Assembly (NCBI RefSeq): GCF_016765655.2
Contig: NZ_CP086106.1
Span: 466,001 to 530,000, forward strand
Direction of reading: 5' to 3'
From: Skermanella mucosa
Lineage (GTDB): Bacteria; Pseudomonadota; Alphaproteobacteria; Azospirillales; Azospirillaceae
Length of the DNA: 64,000 bases
Both the position numbers and the translations under genes were made by a program. Shown in pieces: positions 34,278-43,176 of the stretch. The notes under the pieces are model-generated. The model was given only the letters and a program-made list of their open reading frames with translations, had not been told where the DNA came from and did no database searches. The stretch's first letter is position 1, and each line of letters starts with the position of its first letter.

Positions 34278-35846
34278 ATGAGTTTCGCCGCCATCTTCTC
34301 AAGCCCGCTGGCCCGCAAGGTGGCCGCCGGGGTCCTGGCCGCCCTGGTGGCGGTGCAGCTCCTGCTGCTGCTGGTCTTCTATTTCGGCCAGCGCTCGGTG
34401 TTCCTCGGCACCATCGCGGAGGAGGGGACCGGCTTCGTCCGGGCGGTGGAGCGGCTGCTGCCCGACGCGGCGGACGCGGCCGCGGCCAAGGCATCGGCGG
34501 AACGGGTGATCCGCAATACCCGGGTGACCGGGCTGATCCTGGTGCGGCCGGACGGGACCGAGCTCGCGCGGGCCGGCGAGACCCCGGCGCTGTCCTACGG
34601 CACGGCCGCGCGGGACCTGCTGAACGCGGAGGAGACCCGGTACGACATCGTGCTCACTCCCGCCGACCTGGGCGGGAGGCTGGGCGCCGTCGCCCGGCTG
34701 ACCACCGACGGCGGCGACGCCTTCGTCCAGGGCAACGTGCTGCGCCGGTTCCTGTCCGACATGGGCGTCGCCCTGGTCGGCGCGCTGGCCACCCTGGTGG
34801 TGCTGTCGAGCCTGGTGCTGGCCCCGCTGTCGCGCATCCGGCGGGCGCTCCAGGCCGGGACCGACGACCTGCCGGCCGAGCGGCGCGACGATATCGGCGA
34901 CGTCGCCCGCGCGCTGGCGGCGTCGCGCGCCCAGGCCGACGAGGTCGAGCGGCTGCGCGCCGAGCGGCAGCGGGCCGAACACGACGCCGAGCAGGACCGG
35001 CGCGCCCGGCTGGGCCGCCTCGCCGACGAGGTGGAGGGCGGCGTCCGCGAGGTGCTGGCCCGGCTGGAAGCGGATTCCGCCCGGCTTGCCGAGGTGTCCG
35101 GCGTGATGGTCGGCGCCTCGCGGGAGACCGGCGAGCGCGCCGGCGCCGTCCGCACCGCGTCGGAGGACGCCGCCGCCAATGTCGAGACCGTCGCCGCCGC
35201 AGCGGAGGAGCTGACCGTCGCGATCCACGAGATCGCCCGGCAGGTGGTGACCAGCTCTGAGATCGCCAAGCACGCCAACGCGGAGGCGAAGCGGACGGAC
35301 GAAACGGTGCGCGGCCTGCAGGAGGCGGCCTCGCGGATCGGCGAGGTGGTCCGGCTGATCCAGGAGATCGCCGAGCAGACCAACCTGCTGGCGCTCAACG
35401 CCACCATCGAGGCGGCCCGGGCGGGGGAGGCCGGCAAGGGCTTCGCGGTGGTCGCCGGCGAGGTCAAGAACCTGGCCGGCCAGACCGCCCGCGCCACCGA
35501 GGACATCGCCGCCCAGGTCGCCGGCATCCGCGCCGCCAGCGAGGCGGCGGCCGGCGCTATCGGCGGGATAGCCCTGACGGTGACCCGGATCGACCAGATC
35601 TCCGCCGGCATCGCCGCCTCGGTCGAGGAGCAGGGCGCCGCCACCGCCGAGATCGCCCGCAACGTCGCCCAGGCCGCCTCGTCCACCCGCGGCGTCACTG
35701 GTGACGCCCTCGGCATGGCCGAGGCCGCCGGCGAGACCAGCCGCGCCGCCGGCGACGTGCGGGTGGTCGGCGAGCGGCTGGCGGGCGGCACGTCCGAGCT
35801 GCGGGCGGCGGTGTCGCGGCTGGTCCGGCAGATCCGGGAGGGGTGA
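34278..35846 (+). CDS. Membrane-bound methyl-accepting chemotaxis protein
   Basis: A 522-residue chemoreceptor: one N-terminal membrane helix ([17 protein letters not shown]), a short periplasmic sensor of about 120 residues, a second helix ([18 protein letters not shown]), a HAMP-like linker with a coiled coil, and an MCP signalling domain whose tip reads [21 protein letters not shown]. The ligand is unknown. The gene ends only a few bases before a dispersed palindrome. Confidence 0.94.
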   Translation: MSFAAIFSSPLARKVAAGVLAALVAVQLLLLLVFYFGQRSVFLGTIAEEGTGFVRAVERLLPDAADAAAAKASAERVIRNTRVTGLILVRPDGTELARAGETPALSYGTAARDLLNAEETRYDIVLTPADLGGRLGAVARLTTDGGDAFVQGNVLRRFLSDMGVALVGALATLVVLSSLVLAPLSRIRRALQAGTDDLPAERRDDIGDVARALAASRAQADEVERLRAERQRAEHDAEQDRRARLGRLADEVEGGVREVLARLEADSARLAEVSGVMVGASRETGERAGAVRTASEDAAANVETVAAAAEELTVAIHEIARQVVTSSEIAKHANAEAKRTDETVRGLQEAASRIGEVVRLIQEIAEQTNLLALNATIEAARAGEAGKGFAVVAGEVKNLAGQTARATEDIAAQVAGIRAASEAAAGAIGGIALTVTRIDQISAGIAASVEEQGAATAEIARNVAQAASSTRGVTGDALGMAEAAGETSRAAGDVRVVGERLAGGTSELRAAVSRLVRQIREG

Positions 35847-35856
35847 TTCAGGCTTT

Positions 35857-35927
35857 TTGCCACAGATTACGGCGATGGACTAAGATGCGGACCGGGTCAT
35901 CTGAGGATATCGCCGTCATCCGTGGCC
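35857..35927. repeat. Dispersed CCACAGAT palindrome, copy C (intact)
   Basis: GCCACAGATTACGGCGATGG and ATATCGCCGTCATCCGTGGC form the arms. It lies between the convergent chemoreceptor and nucleoside ATPase genes, where such repeats may also help end transcription. Confidence 0.88.
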
Positions 35928-35977
35928 GATTTCATTGATTCCATTCCGGCTTCGAACAAGGCAGGTCGGGCAACGCT

Positions 35978-37573
35978 CTACTCCGCCGCCGCCTCGGTGA
36001 TCCCGGCCATCATCAGGCCCAGCCGGCGCTCGGTCGCCTGGCCGGCGGGGATCTCGCCGACCAGGTGGCCGTCGAACATCACCAGGATGCGGTCGCTCAG
36101 CGCCAGGATCTCGTCCAGCTCGACCGAGACCAGAAGGATCGCCTTGCCGGCGTCGCGCAGCTCGACCAGCCGCCGGTGGATGAACTCGATCGCGCCGATA
36201 TCGACGCCGCGGGTCGGCTGGCCGACCAGGAGAACGTCGGGGTTCCGCTCGATCTCGCGGGCCAGCACGATCTTCTGCTGGTTGCCGCCGGAGAAGTTGG
36301 CCGCGCGCAGGTGCGGCAGGGGCGGGCGCACGTCGTAGCTCTTCATCCCGGCTTGGCACCGGCTCAGCATGGCGCCCCGGTCCATCAGGACGCGGCCGTT
36401 GTATCGGGGGTCGTCATGGTAGCCCAGCACCGCGCATTCCGCGGCCGAGAACGACGTCACCAGCCCGACCTTCTGGCGGTCCTCCGGCACGTGGGCGACG
36501 CCGGCGCGGCGCAGGCCGCGGGCGTTGAACATCGCCTTGTCGCTGATCTTCTCGCCGTGCAGCCGGATCGACCCCTCGGATATGGGGTGGATGCCGGCCA
36601 GCGCTTCCAGCAGCTCCGACTGGCCGTTGCCCGAGACGCCGGCGATGCCGACGATCTCGCCGGCGCGGACCGACAGGCTGACGCCCTTGACCCGGGCGAC
36701 GCCGCCGCGGTCCACCACCGTCAGGCCGCGCACATCGAGCACGACCGGGCCGGGCTCCGCCAGCTTCTTGTCGACCCGGAGGAGCACCTTGCGGCCGACC
36801 ATCAGCTCGGCCAGCTGGTCGCGGCTTGTCTCCGCCGTGCTGACGTTGGCGACCACCTCGCCCCGGCGCATCACGGTGACCGCGTCGGTCAGGTCCATGA
36901 TCTCGCGCAGCTTGTGGGTGATGATGATGATCGTCTTGCCCTGGTCGCGCAGCGCGCGGAGGATGCGGAACAGATGGTCCGCCTCCTGCGGGGTCAGCAC
37001 GCCGGTCGGCTCGTCCAGGATCAGCAGGTCGGCGCCGCGGTACAGCGCCTTCAGGATCTCCACCCGCTGCTGGAGCCCGACGGGAAGGTCGCCGACCACG
37101 GCGTCCACGTCCACCTCCAGCGCGTATTCCCGCTCCAGCCGCTCAAGCTCCTCGCGGGCGCGGGCCAGGCCGGGAGCCAGGGTGGCCCCGCCCTCGGCGC
37201 CGAGCAGCACGTTCTCCACCACGGTGAAGGTGTCGACCAGCATGAAGTGCTGGTGGACCATGCCGATGCCGGCCGCGATGGCGTCCTTCGGGGTGCGGAT
37301 GTCGGCCGGCTGGCCGTTGACCAGCACGGTGCCGCCGTCGGCGCGCAGGTAACCGTAGACGATGCTCATGATCGTCGATTTGCCGGCGCCGTTTTCCCCG
37401 ATCACGCCGTGGATGCTGCCCCGGCGGACGGTCAGGGAGACGTTCCGGTTGGCGTGGTTGGCGCCGAACCACTTGTCGATGCCGACCAGTTCCAGGGCCG
37501 GCGGCCCATGATCGGAGGGCGGGCCGCCGAACCCGCCACGCACGATGGTGTCCCCGGCCCGGTTTCCGGTCAT
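35978..37573 (-). CDS. Nucleoside ABC transporter ATPase (duplicated, NupO/YufO type)
   Basis: A 531-residue ATPase with two ABC domains. The first has Walker A GENGAGKS and a normal Walker B LLILDEP; the second has a degenerate Walker A GVSGNGQS, the signature FSGGNQQK and a C-terminal VSVELDEILALSDR, as in sugar/nucleoside ATPases. It is 33 bases after the BMP gene. Its cognate permeases are almost certainly the two that head the salvage operon 19 kb to the left, since none follow here. Confidence 0.94.
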   Translation of the reverse strand: MTGNRAGDTIVRGGFGGPPSDHGPPALELVGIDKWFGANHANRNVSLTVRRGSIHGVIGENGAGKSTIMSIVYGYLRADGGTVLVNGQPADIRTPKDAIAAGIGMVHQHFMLVDTFTVVENVLLGAEGGATLAPGLARAREELERLEREYALEVDVDAVVGDLPVGLQQRVEILKALYRGADLLILDEPTGVLTPQEADHLFRILRALRDQGKTIIIITHKLREIMDLTDAVTVMRRGEVVANVSTAETSRDQLAELMVGRKVLLRVDKKLAEPGPVVLDVRGLTVVDRGGVARVKGVSLSVRAGEIVGIAGVSGNGQSELLEALAGIHPISEGSIRLHGEKISDKAMFNARGLRRAGVAHVPEDRQKVGLVTSFSAAECAVLGYHDDPRYNGRVLMDRGAMLSRCQAGMKSYDVRPPLPHLRAANFSGGNQQKIVLAREIERNPDVLLVGQPTRGVDIGAIEFIHRRLVELRDAGKAILLVSVELDEILALSDRILVMFDGHLVGEIPAGQATERRLGLMMAGITEAAAE

Positions 37574-37606
37574 GCCGCTCGCCCCCGTCCTGATGCCCGC
37601 TGGTCT

Positions 37607-38608
37607 TTACTGCTTGTACGGCTGGACCTGAAGCTCGCCGGCGATGATCCGGGCCTTGGCGGCCTCGACCTTCTGCTTCATATCGTCAGTGACGAGGCTC
37701 CGGTTGTGCTCGTCCAGGGCATAGCCGACGCCGTCCTCCTTCAGGCCCAGGACACGCGAGCCCGCGGTCCAGGTGCCGTCCTTGGCCGACTTCATGCAGT
37801 CATGGACGGCCACGTCCACCCGCTTGATCATCGAGGTCAGGACGGAACCGGGATGCAGGTGGTTCTGGTTGCTGTCCACGCCGATCGACAGCTTCTTGTT
37901 GTCGGAGACCGCCTGGAGTACGCCCAGCCCGGTCCCGCCGGCGGCGGCGTAGATCACGTCGGCGCCGCGGTCCATCTGGCTCCTGGCCAGTTCGCCGCCG
38001 CGGGTCGGGTCGCGCCACGCGGCCGGCGTGGTGCCGGTCATGTTCTGGAAGACCTCCGCCTGCGGGGCGGCGTGCTTGACGCCCTGCTGGTAGCCGGTCG
38101 CGAAGTTGCGGATCAGCGGGATGTCCATGCCGCCGACGAACCCGACCTTGCCGGTCTTGGACGCCATCGCCGCCATCATGCCGACCAGGAAGGAGCCTTC
38201 ATGCTCCTTGAAGGTGATGGACTGGACGTTGGGCGCCTCGACCACGCTGTCGATGATGCAGAACTTGGTGTCGGGAAATTCCTGCGCGACCTTGCCCATG
38301 GCGCTGGCCTGGGCGAACCCGACGCCGACCACCACGTCGGCGCCGCGCCGGGCCATGTTGCGGAGCGCCTGCTCGCGCTGGGCTTCCTGCGTCACCTCGA
38401 ACTCGCGGTACTCGATGCCGCTTTCCTTCTTGAAGCGCTCGGCCCCGACATAGGCCGCCTCGTTGAAGGACTTGTCGAACTTGCCGCCCATGTCGAAGAC
38501 GATGGCGGGCTGGAAATCCTGGGCATGCGCCGATCCCGGCGCCATGCCGCCCGCGAGGGCCGTTACGGCGCAGGCCGTGATGGACAAGGCGGCAAAAAGT
38601 CTCTTCAT
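37607..38608 (-). CDS. BMP-family nucleoside-binding protein
   Basis: A 333-residue periplasmic protein with a signal peptide (SITACAVTALAGGMAPGSAHA) and the BMP/PnrA fold: PAIVFDMGGKFDKSFNEAAYVG, VGVGFAQASAMGKVA, DIPLIRNFATGYQQGVKHA, DVIYAAAGGTGLGVLQA, SIGVDSNQNHL. These line the purine-nucleoside site in known members. It is first in a two-gene leftward unit with the ATPase. Confidence 0.95.
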   Translation of the reverse strand: MKRLFAALSITACAVTALAGGMAPGSAHAQDFQPAIVFDMGGKFDKSFNEAAYVGAERFKKESGIEYREFEVTQEAQREQALRNMARRGADVVVGVGFAQASAMGKVAQEFPDTKFCIIDSVVEAPNVQSITFKEHEGSFLVGMMAAMASKTGKVGFVGGMDIPLIRNFATGYQQGVKHAAPQAEVFQNMTGTTPAAWRDPTRGGELARSQMDRGADVIYAAAGGTGLGVLQAVSDNKKLSIGVDSNQNHLHPGSVLTSMIKRVDVAVHDCMKSAKDGTWTAGSRVLGLKEDGVGYALDEHNRSLVTDDMKQKVEAAKARIIAGELQVQPYKQ

Positions 38609-38854
38609 CGTTTCCCATCCGCTCCCTGGATCTGTCGGCCCCGGACTTTACGGGTTGTTCCAAACATAGCGCCCGGTTCGCTTTGATTACAGGGGGATAA
38701 TGACGGAACGGAAGCCGGCGCGCCGGACGGGATCGCTTTGACCCGAACCCTTATCCGATCCTTCATTCGACCGTCACAACCCCGCGCTAGACTTGTTATT
38801 CTATCCGTCGTGTTCGTGTTCCACCCGGAATCACCACCGAGGAGCCGCCATTCC

Positions 38855-39580
38855 ATGCCAGCGCACCCCGCCGATCCCATGGCCGCCGACCCGCTCGCCC
38901 CCGACCCGCTCGCCGCCGATCCCCTCGCCGCCGACAACGAATATACCCTGCTGGAGGAGATCGCGAACGCGGTGACCCACGGCATCGGGGCGGTGCTCGC
39001 CGTGGCGGCGCTGGTGGCCCTGGTGGCGCTCGCCGTCATGGACGACGATGTCCGGGTGCTGGTCAGCCTGACCATCTACGGCTCCACCCTGGTGCTGCTG
39101 TACCTGGCTTCCACCCTGTACCACGCGGTCCGGCATGCGCGGGCCAAGCTGGTGTTCAAGACCTGCGACCACGCCGCCATCTTCCTGCTGATCGCCGGCA
39201 CCTACACGCCCTACTGCCTGCTCGTGATGGACGGCGCCTGGGGATGGACCCTGTTCGCGGTGATGTGGAGCATCGCCGCCTTCGGCGTCGTGTTCAAGAT
39301 CCTCCACGTCAACCGCTATGCCCGGCTGTCGCTGATGCTGTACCTGGGCATGGGCTGGCTGGGGGTGTTCGCCATCGGCCCGATCATCTCCAACATGGCG
39401 ACCGAGGGAGTGCTCCTGCTGGCGCTCGGCGGGCTGGCCTATACCGGCGGGGTCGCCTTCTTCCTGTGGGAAAGCATGCCGTTCAACCACGCGGTCTGGC
39501 ACCTGTTCGTGCTGGCCGGCAGCACCTGCCATTTCCTGTCGATCTATTACTACGTGGCGCAAGGGACAGTCTCCGCCTGA
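38855..39580 (+). CDS. Hemolysin III / PAQR-family membrane protein
   Basis: A 241-residue seven-helix membrane protein. ANAVTHGIGAVLAV (near the N-terminus), STLYHAVRHARAK, FKTCDHAAIFLLIAGTYTP and the final MPFNHAVWHLFVLAGSTCHF carry the metal-binding Ser/His/Asp pattern of the PAQR/TrhA fold, whose members have hydrolase activity toward lipid amides. The first 30 residues are a repetitive Ala-Asp-Pro-Leu tract. The start is set by GAGGAG upstream. Confidence 0.92.
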   Translation: MPAHPADPMAADPLAPDPLAADPLAADNEYTLLEEIANAVTHGIGAVLAVAALVALVALAVMDDDVRVLVSLTIYGSTLVLLYLASTLYHAVRHARAKLVFKTCDHAAIFLLIAGTYTPYCLLVMDGAWGWTLFAVMWSIAAFGVVFKILHVNRYARLSLMLYLGMGWLGVFAIGPIISNMATEGVLLLALGGLAYTGGVAFFLWESMPFNHAVWHLFVLAGSTCHFLSIYYYVAQGTVSA

Positions 39581-39651
39581 CAAGCCTGCCGGACGGGCAA
39601 GGGAACAGGCCGGTCGGACCCGGGTTGTACCTCCCGCAAGCAGGAGAGGGC

Positions 39652-39708
39652 ATGGCCAGGAAGAAGACCGCCGATTCACCCGCACCGATCCGGGCCGGGT
39701 GTCCGTGA
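39652..39708 (+). CDS. Possible 18-residue leader peptide
   Basis: MARKKTADSPAPIRAGCP, preceded by GGAGAGGG. Its stop TGA overlaps a GTG start of the kinase gene as GTGA. A short ORF in this position can couple or attenuate translation of the next gene. It may be a chance frame. Confidence 0.45.
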   Translation: MARKKTADSPAPIRAGCP

Positions 39709-41576
39709 CCCGGTTCAATCGAAGGTTCGCGTGCGCCGCCGGCCTGCTGGTCGCGGCGCTCGGGGTGCTGGTTCTGTTCGGCTGGGGTTTCGGCATCGAG
39801 CCCCTGAAGAGCATGGCGCCCCATGACGCCCGGATGCAGCCGCTGACGGCCCTGGGCATGCTGGTCGGCGGGGCGGGGCTGGCCGCCCTGTCGGCCGGCT
39901 TCAGCCTTCCCGCCCAGGTCGGAGGCGCGTTCGTCCTGCTGGCGGGGGCGCAATCCCTGATCCAGGATGCCTTCGGGTTCGACTTCGGTACCGACCGGTT
40001 CCTGTTTCCCGGGGAGATCGCGACCGCGGCCATGGCCTATCCCGGGAGGATGGCTCCGGCGTCGGCCGCCGGGTTCGCGCTTCTGGGCACCTGCCTCGTC
40101 CTGAAATGCCGGAACCGCGACGGCGGCACCGTGGCCGGTCTGTTCGGCCTGCTGCTCGCGTCCGTGCCCCTGCTGGGATACCTGTACAGCGAGAACAGCC
40201 TCTACGCGTCCGGGCCGTACCTGACCATGGCGGTCCATACCGCGGCCGGGTTCGCCGTGCTGTTCACCGGCCTGCTGGCCCTGTGTCCGCCGGACTGGCT
40301 GCTGCATCTCGGCGGCCAGGGGCCGGGCGGGACGACGGCGCGCCGCCTGATCCCGGCCACCGTCGGGGTGCCGGTCGCGGCCGGCTGGCTGGCGCTGGAA
40401 GCGGCGGACGCCGGCCTGTACCCGGAACGCCTGGCATCGGCGCTGGTGGTGCTCTCGACCACGGTCATGCTGACGCTGGTCGCGATCCGCTTCGCCGCCC
40501 ATCTCGACAGGAGCGACGCCGCCCGGCGGGAGGATTACGAGAAGCTGCGCCTCGCGGTCGAGGGTGCCAGCCTGGGAACCTGGGAGGTGGACCTGGGAAC
40601 CGGCGAGACGCACGGGTCGGACCGGTTCGCCGAGATGTGCGGACTGTCCCGCCGGCCGGCCCGCGCCGCCCTGGAGACCTGGCTGGAGAACCTGCATCCC
40701 GAGGACAGGGACCGCGTCCTCGCCAGCCTCCGGAGCGCCACCCGAAGCGCTTCGCCGCGCTTCCGGGACGAGTACCGCGTGCCCCGGCCCGACGGCGGCT
40801 GGCGCTGGATCTCCAGCGAAGGGCGCATCCTGTGCGATGCCGCAGCACAGCCCTGCCGGGCGCTCGGCGTCACGCAGGACATCACCGAGGCCAAGCTCTG
40901 GGAGGAGCGGCAGGAATTGCTGCTGCGCGAGGTCAACCACAGGGTCAAGAACTCGCTCCAGCTGGTGAACTCCCTGCTCGGGATGCAGGGCCGCCAGTCC
41001 GACGACCCCGCGACGCGGCGCCGGTTCGAGGAGGCCGCCGGACGGGTCCGCGCCATCTCCCACCTGCACGAGCGGCTGTACCGGGGTGCCGACGTGGAGC
41101 GGGTGGACTTCGACGTCTATCTCCGCTCCCTGTGCGAGGACCTGAGCGCCACGGCGCCGGAATTCAACATCCGGGTCGATGCGGATCCCGTGCTGCTGCC
41201 GACCGACAGCGCCGTGCCCCTGGGCCTGATCGTCACCGAACTGGTGACCAACGCGATCAAGCATTCCAACCCGTCGGACGGAAGCCGGGTCATCGAGGTC
41301 CGGTTCGGCCCCGCCGCCGGCGGCGACCCGGAACTGTCCGGCGGCGACCTGGAACTGGTCGTCCGCGACCATGGCGTCGGGCTGCCTCCGGGCTTCAACC
41401 CCGACCGGGGCGGCGGCGGCCTGGGCATGCGGGTGATCAAGGGACTGTCCCTCCAGCTCCAGGCCAGCCTGCGGACGGAGGATGCCGGTCCGGGCTCGCG
41501 CTGGATCCTGCGCATTCCTCCGCTCTCCCGGCCGGCGCCGCGGGAGGTTCCCGCCGAGGTCATGCGCGGCCGGTAA
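39699..41576 (+). CDS. Membrane histidine kinase with PAS domain (HisKA_2 class)
   Basis: A 625-residue kinase: about eight N-terminal membrane helices (residues 8-265, MASE-like), a PAS fold (about 285-400), the dimerisation and phosphorylation region LLREVNHRVKNSLQLVNSLLGMQ (phospho-His in NHRVKN) and an HATPase domain (ELVTNAIKHS, VRDHGVGLP, GGGLGMRVI). This class often drives short response regulators or general stress cascades; none is adjacent. The start is GTG; a second GTG two codons on overlaps the stop of a leader ORF and may be the real one. Confidence 0.9.
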   Translation: MSVTRFNRRFACAAGLLVAALGVLVLFGWGFGIEPLKSMAPHDARMQPLTALGMLVGGAGLAALSAGFSLPAQVGGAFVLLAGAQSLIQDAFGFDFGTDRFLFPGEIATAAMAYPGRMAPASAAGFALLGTCLVLKCRNRDGGTVAGLFGLLLASVPLLGYLYSENSLYASGPYLTMAVHTAAGFAVLFTGLLALCPPDWLLHLGGQGPGGTTARRLIPATVGVPVAAGWLALEAADAGLYPERLASALVVLSTTVMLTLVAIRFAAHLDRSDAARREDYEKLRLAVEGASLGTWEVDLGTGETHGSDRFAEMCGLSRRPARAALETWLENLHPEDRDRVLASLRSATRSASPRFRDEYRVPRPDGGWRWISSEGRILCDAAAQPCRALGVTQDITEAKLWEERQELLLREVNHRVKNSLQLVNSLLGMQGRQSDDPATRRRFEEAAGRVRAISHLHERLYRGADVERVDFDVYLRSLCEDLSATAPEFNIRVDADPVLLPTDSAVPLGLIVTELVTNAIKHSNPSDGSRVIEVRFGPAAGGDPELSGGDLELVVRDHGVGLPPGFNPDRGGGGLGMRVIKGLSLQLQASLRTEDAGPGSRWILRIPPLSRPAPREVPAEVMRGR

Positions 41577-41714
41577 TGCTGCGATGCGGCAAGCCTCCCT
41601 GGGCGAACCGCTCCGCCTGACATACTGTTTTACAAACGAACAATGACCGCCGGGAGGAAGGTCCGTGACGCCGTCCTCCAACCGCCCTTGCGGGCCTTCC
41701 CCCGAGCGAACTCC

Positions 41715-42884
41715 ATGCCCCTCCCGCTTCTCGCATTGGCCGTCGCCTCGTTCGGCATCGGCACCACCGAATTCGTGATCATGGGCCTGCTGCCCGAGGT
41801 GGCGGCGGACCTGGGCGTCAGCATCCCCGGCGCGGGCATGCTGGTGTCCGGCTATGCCCTGGGCGTCGTCGTCGGCGCGCCTATCCTGGCGGTCCTGACC
41901 TCCAGGCTGCGGCGCAAGACGGCCCTGGTCGCCCTGATGGCCCTGTTCATCGTCGGCAACGTCCTGTGCGCGGTGGCGCCCGGCTATTGGACGCTGATGG
42001 CGGCGCGGATCGTCACCGCCTTCTGCCACGGCACTTTCTTCGGCATCGGGTCGGTGGTGGCGGCCAACCTGGTCCCGCCGGGCCAGCGCGCCCGGGCCAT
42101 CGCGCTGATGTTCGCGGGATTGACCCTGGCCAACGTGCTGGGCGTGCCGCTCGGCACCGCGCTCGGCCAGTGGGCTGGCTGGCGCTCGACCTTCTGGGGC
42201 GTGGTGGCGATCAGCGTCCTGGCCGAACTGGCCATCGTGTTCTGGGTGCCCCGGGGCGGACGGGAGGAGCCGTCGAACCTGCTGAGCGAGTTCCGGGTGG
42301 TGCGACGTCCCCAGGTGCTGCTCGCCATGGGCATCAGCGTGCTGGCGTCGGCCAGCCTGTTCAGCGTCTTCACCTACATCACGCCGATCCTGCGGGAGGT
42401 GACGGGCGTCTCGCCCCACGGCGTCACCATGGTCCTGCTGCTGTTCGGAGTCGGCCTGACGCTGGGCAACCTGCTGGGCGGAAGGCTGGCCGACTGGAAG
42501 CTGATGCCGGCGCTGGTCGGCATCTTCTGCGTCCTGGTGCCGGTGCTGGCGGCGTTCACCGTCACCAGCGCCTGGTTCGTGCCCGCCGTCGCCACGATCT
42601 TCGTCTGGGGCGTCGTCGTCTTCGCCCTGGTCGCCCCGCTCCAGATGCGGGTGGTGGACGAGGCCCGCGGTGCCCCGAACCTCGCCTCCATCCTCAACCA
42701 GGGCGCCTTCAACCTGGGCAACGCCGCCGGCGCCTGGTTCGGCGGAATCGCGATCTCCTCCGGCCTGTCCTACGCCGCGATTCCCTGGGTCGGGGCGGGA
42801 CTGGCCCTGCTTGCGCTCGGCACGACCCTGCTGTCCGGCAGCCTGGAGCGCCGGGATTCCGGCCTGCGGGGCGAGTTGGCCTGA
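41715..42884 (+). CDS. MFS exporter, DHA1/AraJ-like
   Basis: A 389-residue, 12-helix major facilitator. FGIGTTEFVIMGLLPEVAADLGVS is the typical first helix of the AraJ/YdhP group, and SRLRRKTALVALMALF is the loop 2-3 motif. Substrate is likely a sugar or drug, not determined. An upstream ATG 24 codons earlier is possible, but MPLPLLALA gives the family-typical N-terminus. Confidence 0.9.
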   Translation: MPLPLLALAVASFGIGTTEFVIMGLLPEVAADLGVSIPGAGMLVSGYALGVVVGAPILAVLTSRLRRKTALVALMALFIVGNVLCAVAPGYWTLMAARIVTAFCHGTFFGIGSVVAANLVPPGQRARAIALMFAGLTLANVLGVPLGTALGQWAGWRSTFWGVVAISVLAELAIVFWVPRGGREEPSNLLSEFRVVRRPQVLLAMGISVLASASLFSVFTYITPILREVTGVSPHGVTMVLLLFGVGLTLGNLLGGRLADWKLMPALVGIFCVLVPVLAAFTVTSAWFVPAVATIFVWGVVVFALVAPLQMRVVDEARGAPNLASILNQGAFNLGNAAGAWFGGIAISSGLSYAAIPWVGAGLALLALGTTLLSGSLERRDSGLRGELA

Positions 42885-43176
42885 TCCTTCGGTGCGCGAT
42901 GCCTGCGGTGGCTGGGTCGTCGGGCGATCATATCATTCTATCGCAACCGTCCATTCTCAATTAATTCGCCGGGAATTCCAATAAACGTTGAAATAAATAC
43001 TAAACCGGGAGCATTGTCAGACCCGAGAACGGGGTCGATACAACCATTCAGGTCGTCTTGGCCGACAACTTACTCGTGATGCTGTCACGGGATGCATTCC
43101 CATTCGGCGATAAAGCCGATCCCGGTGTCCAGCATCCGGCGAGCCGTTCCGCGATTTCAGCGATCGGAGTGCCTTC

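Noticed and set aside
36065-38686. 873-codon plus-strand open frame
   Set aside because: Opposite the nucleoside ATPase and BMP genes, both of which are unmistakable.
39483-42419. 978-codon minus-strand open frame
   Set aside because: Lies opposite the kinase and exporter genes, is rich in Q, G, R, and has no domain; a GC-skew artefact.
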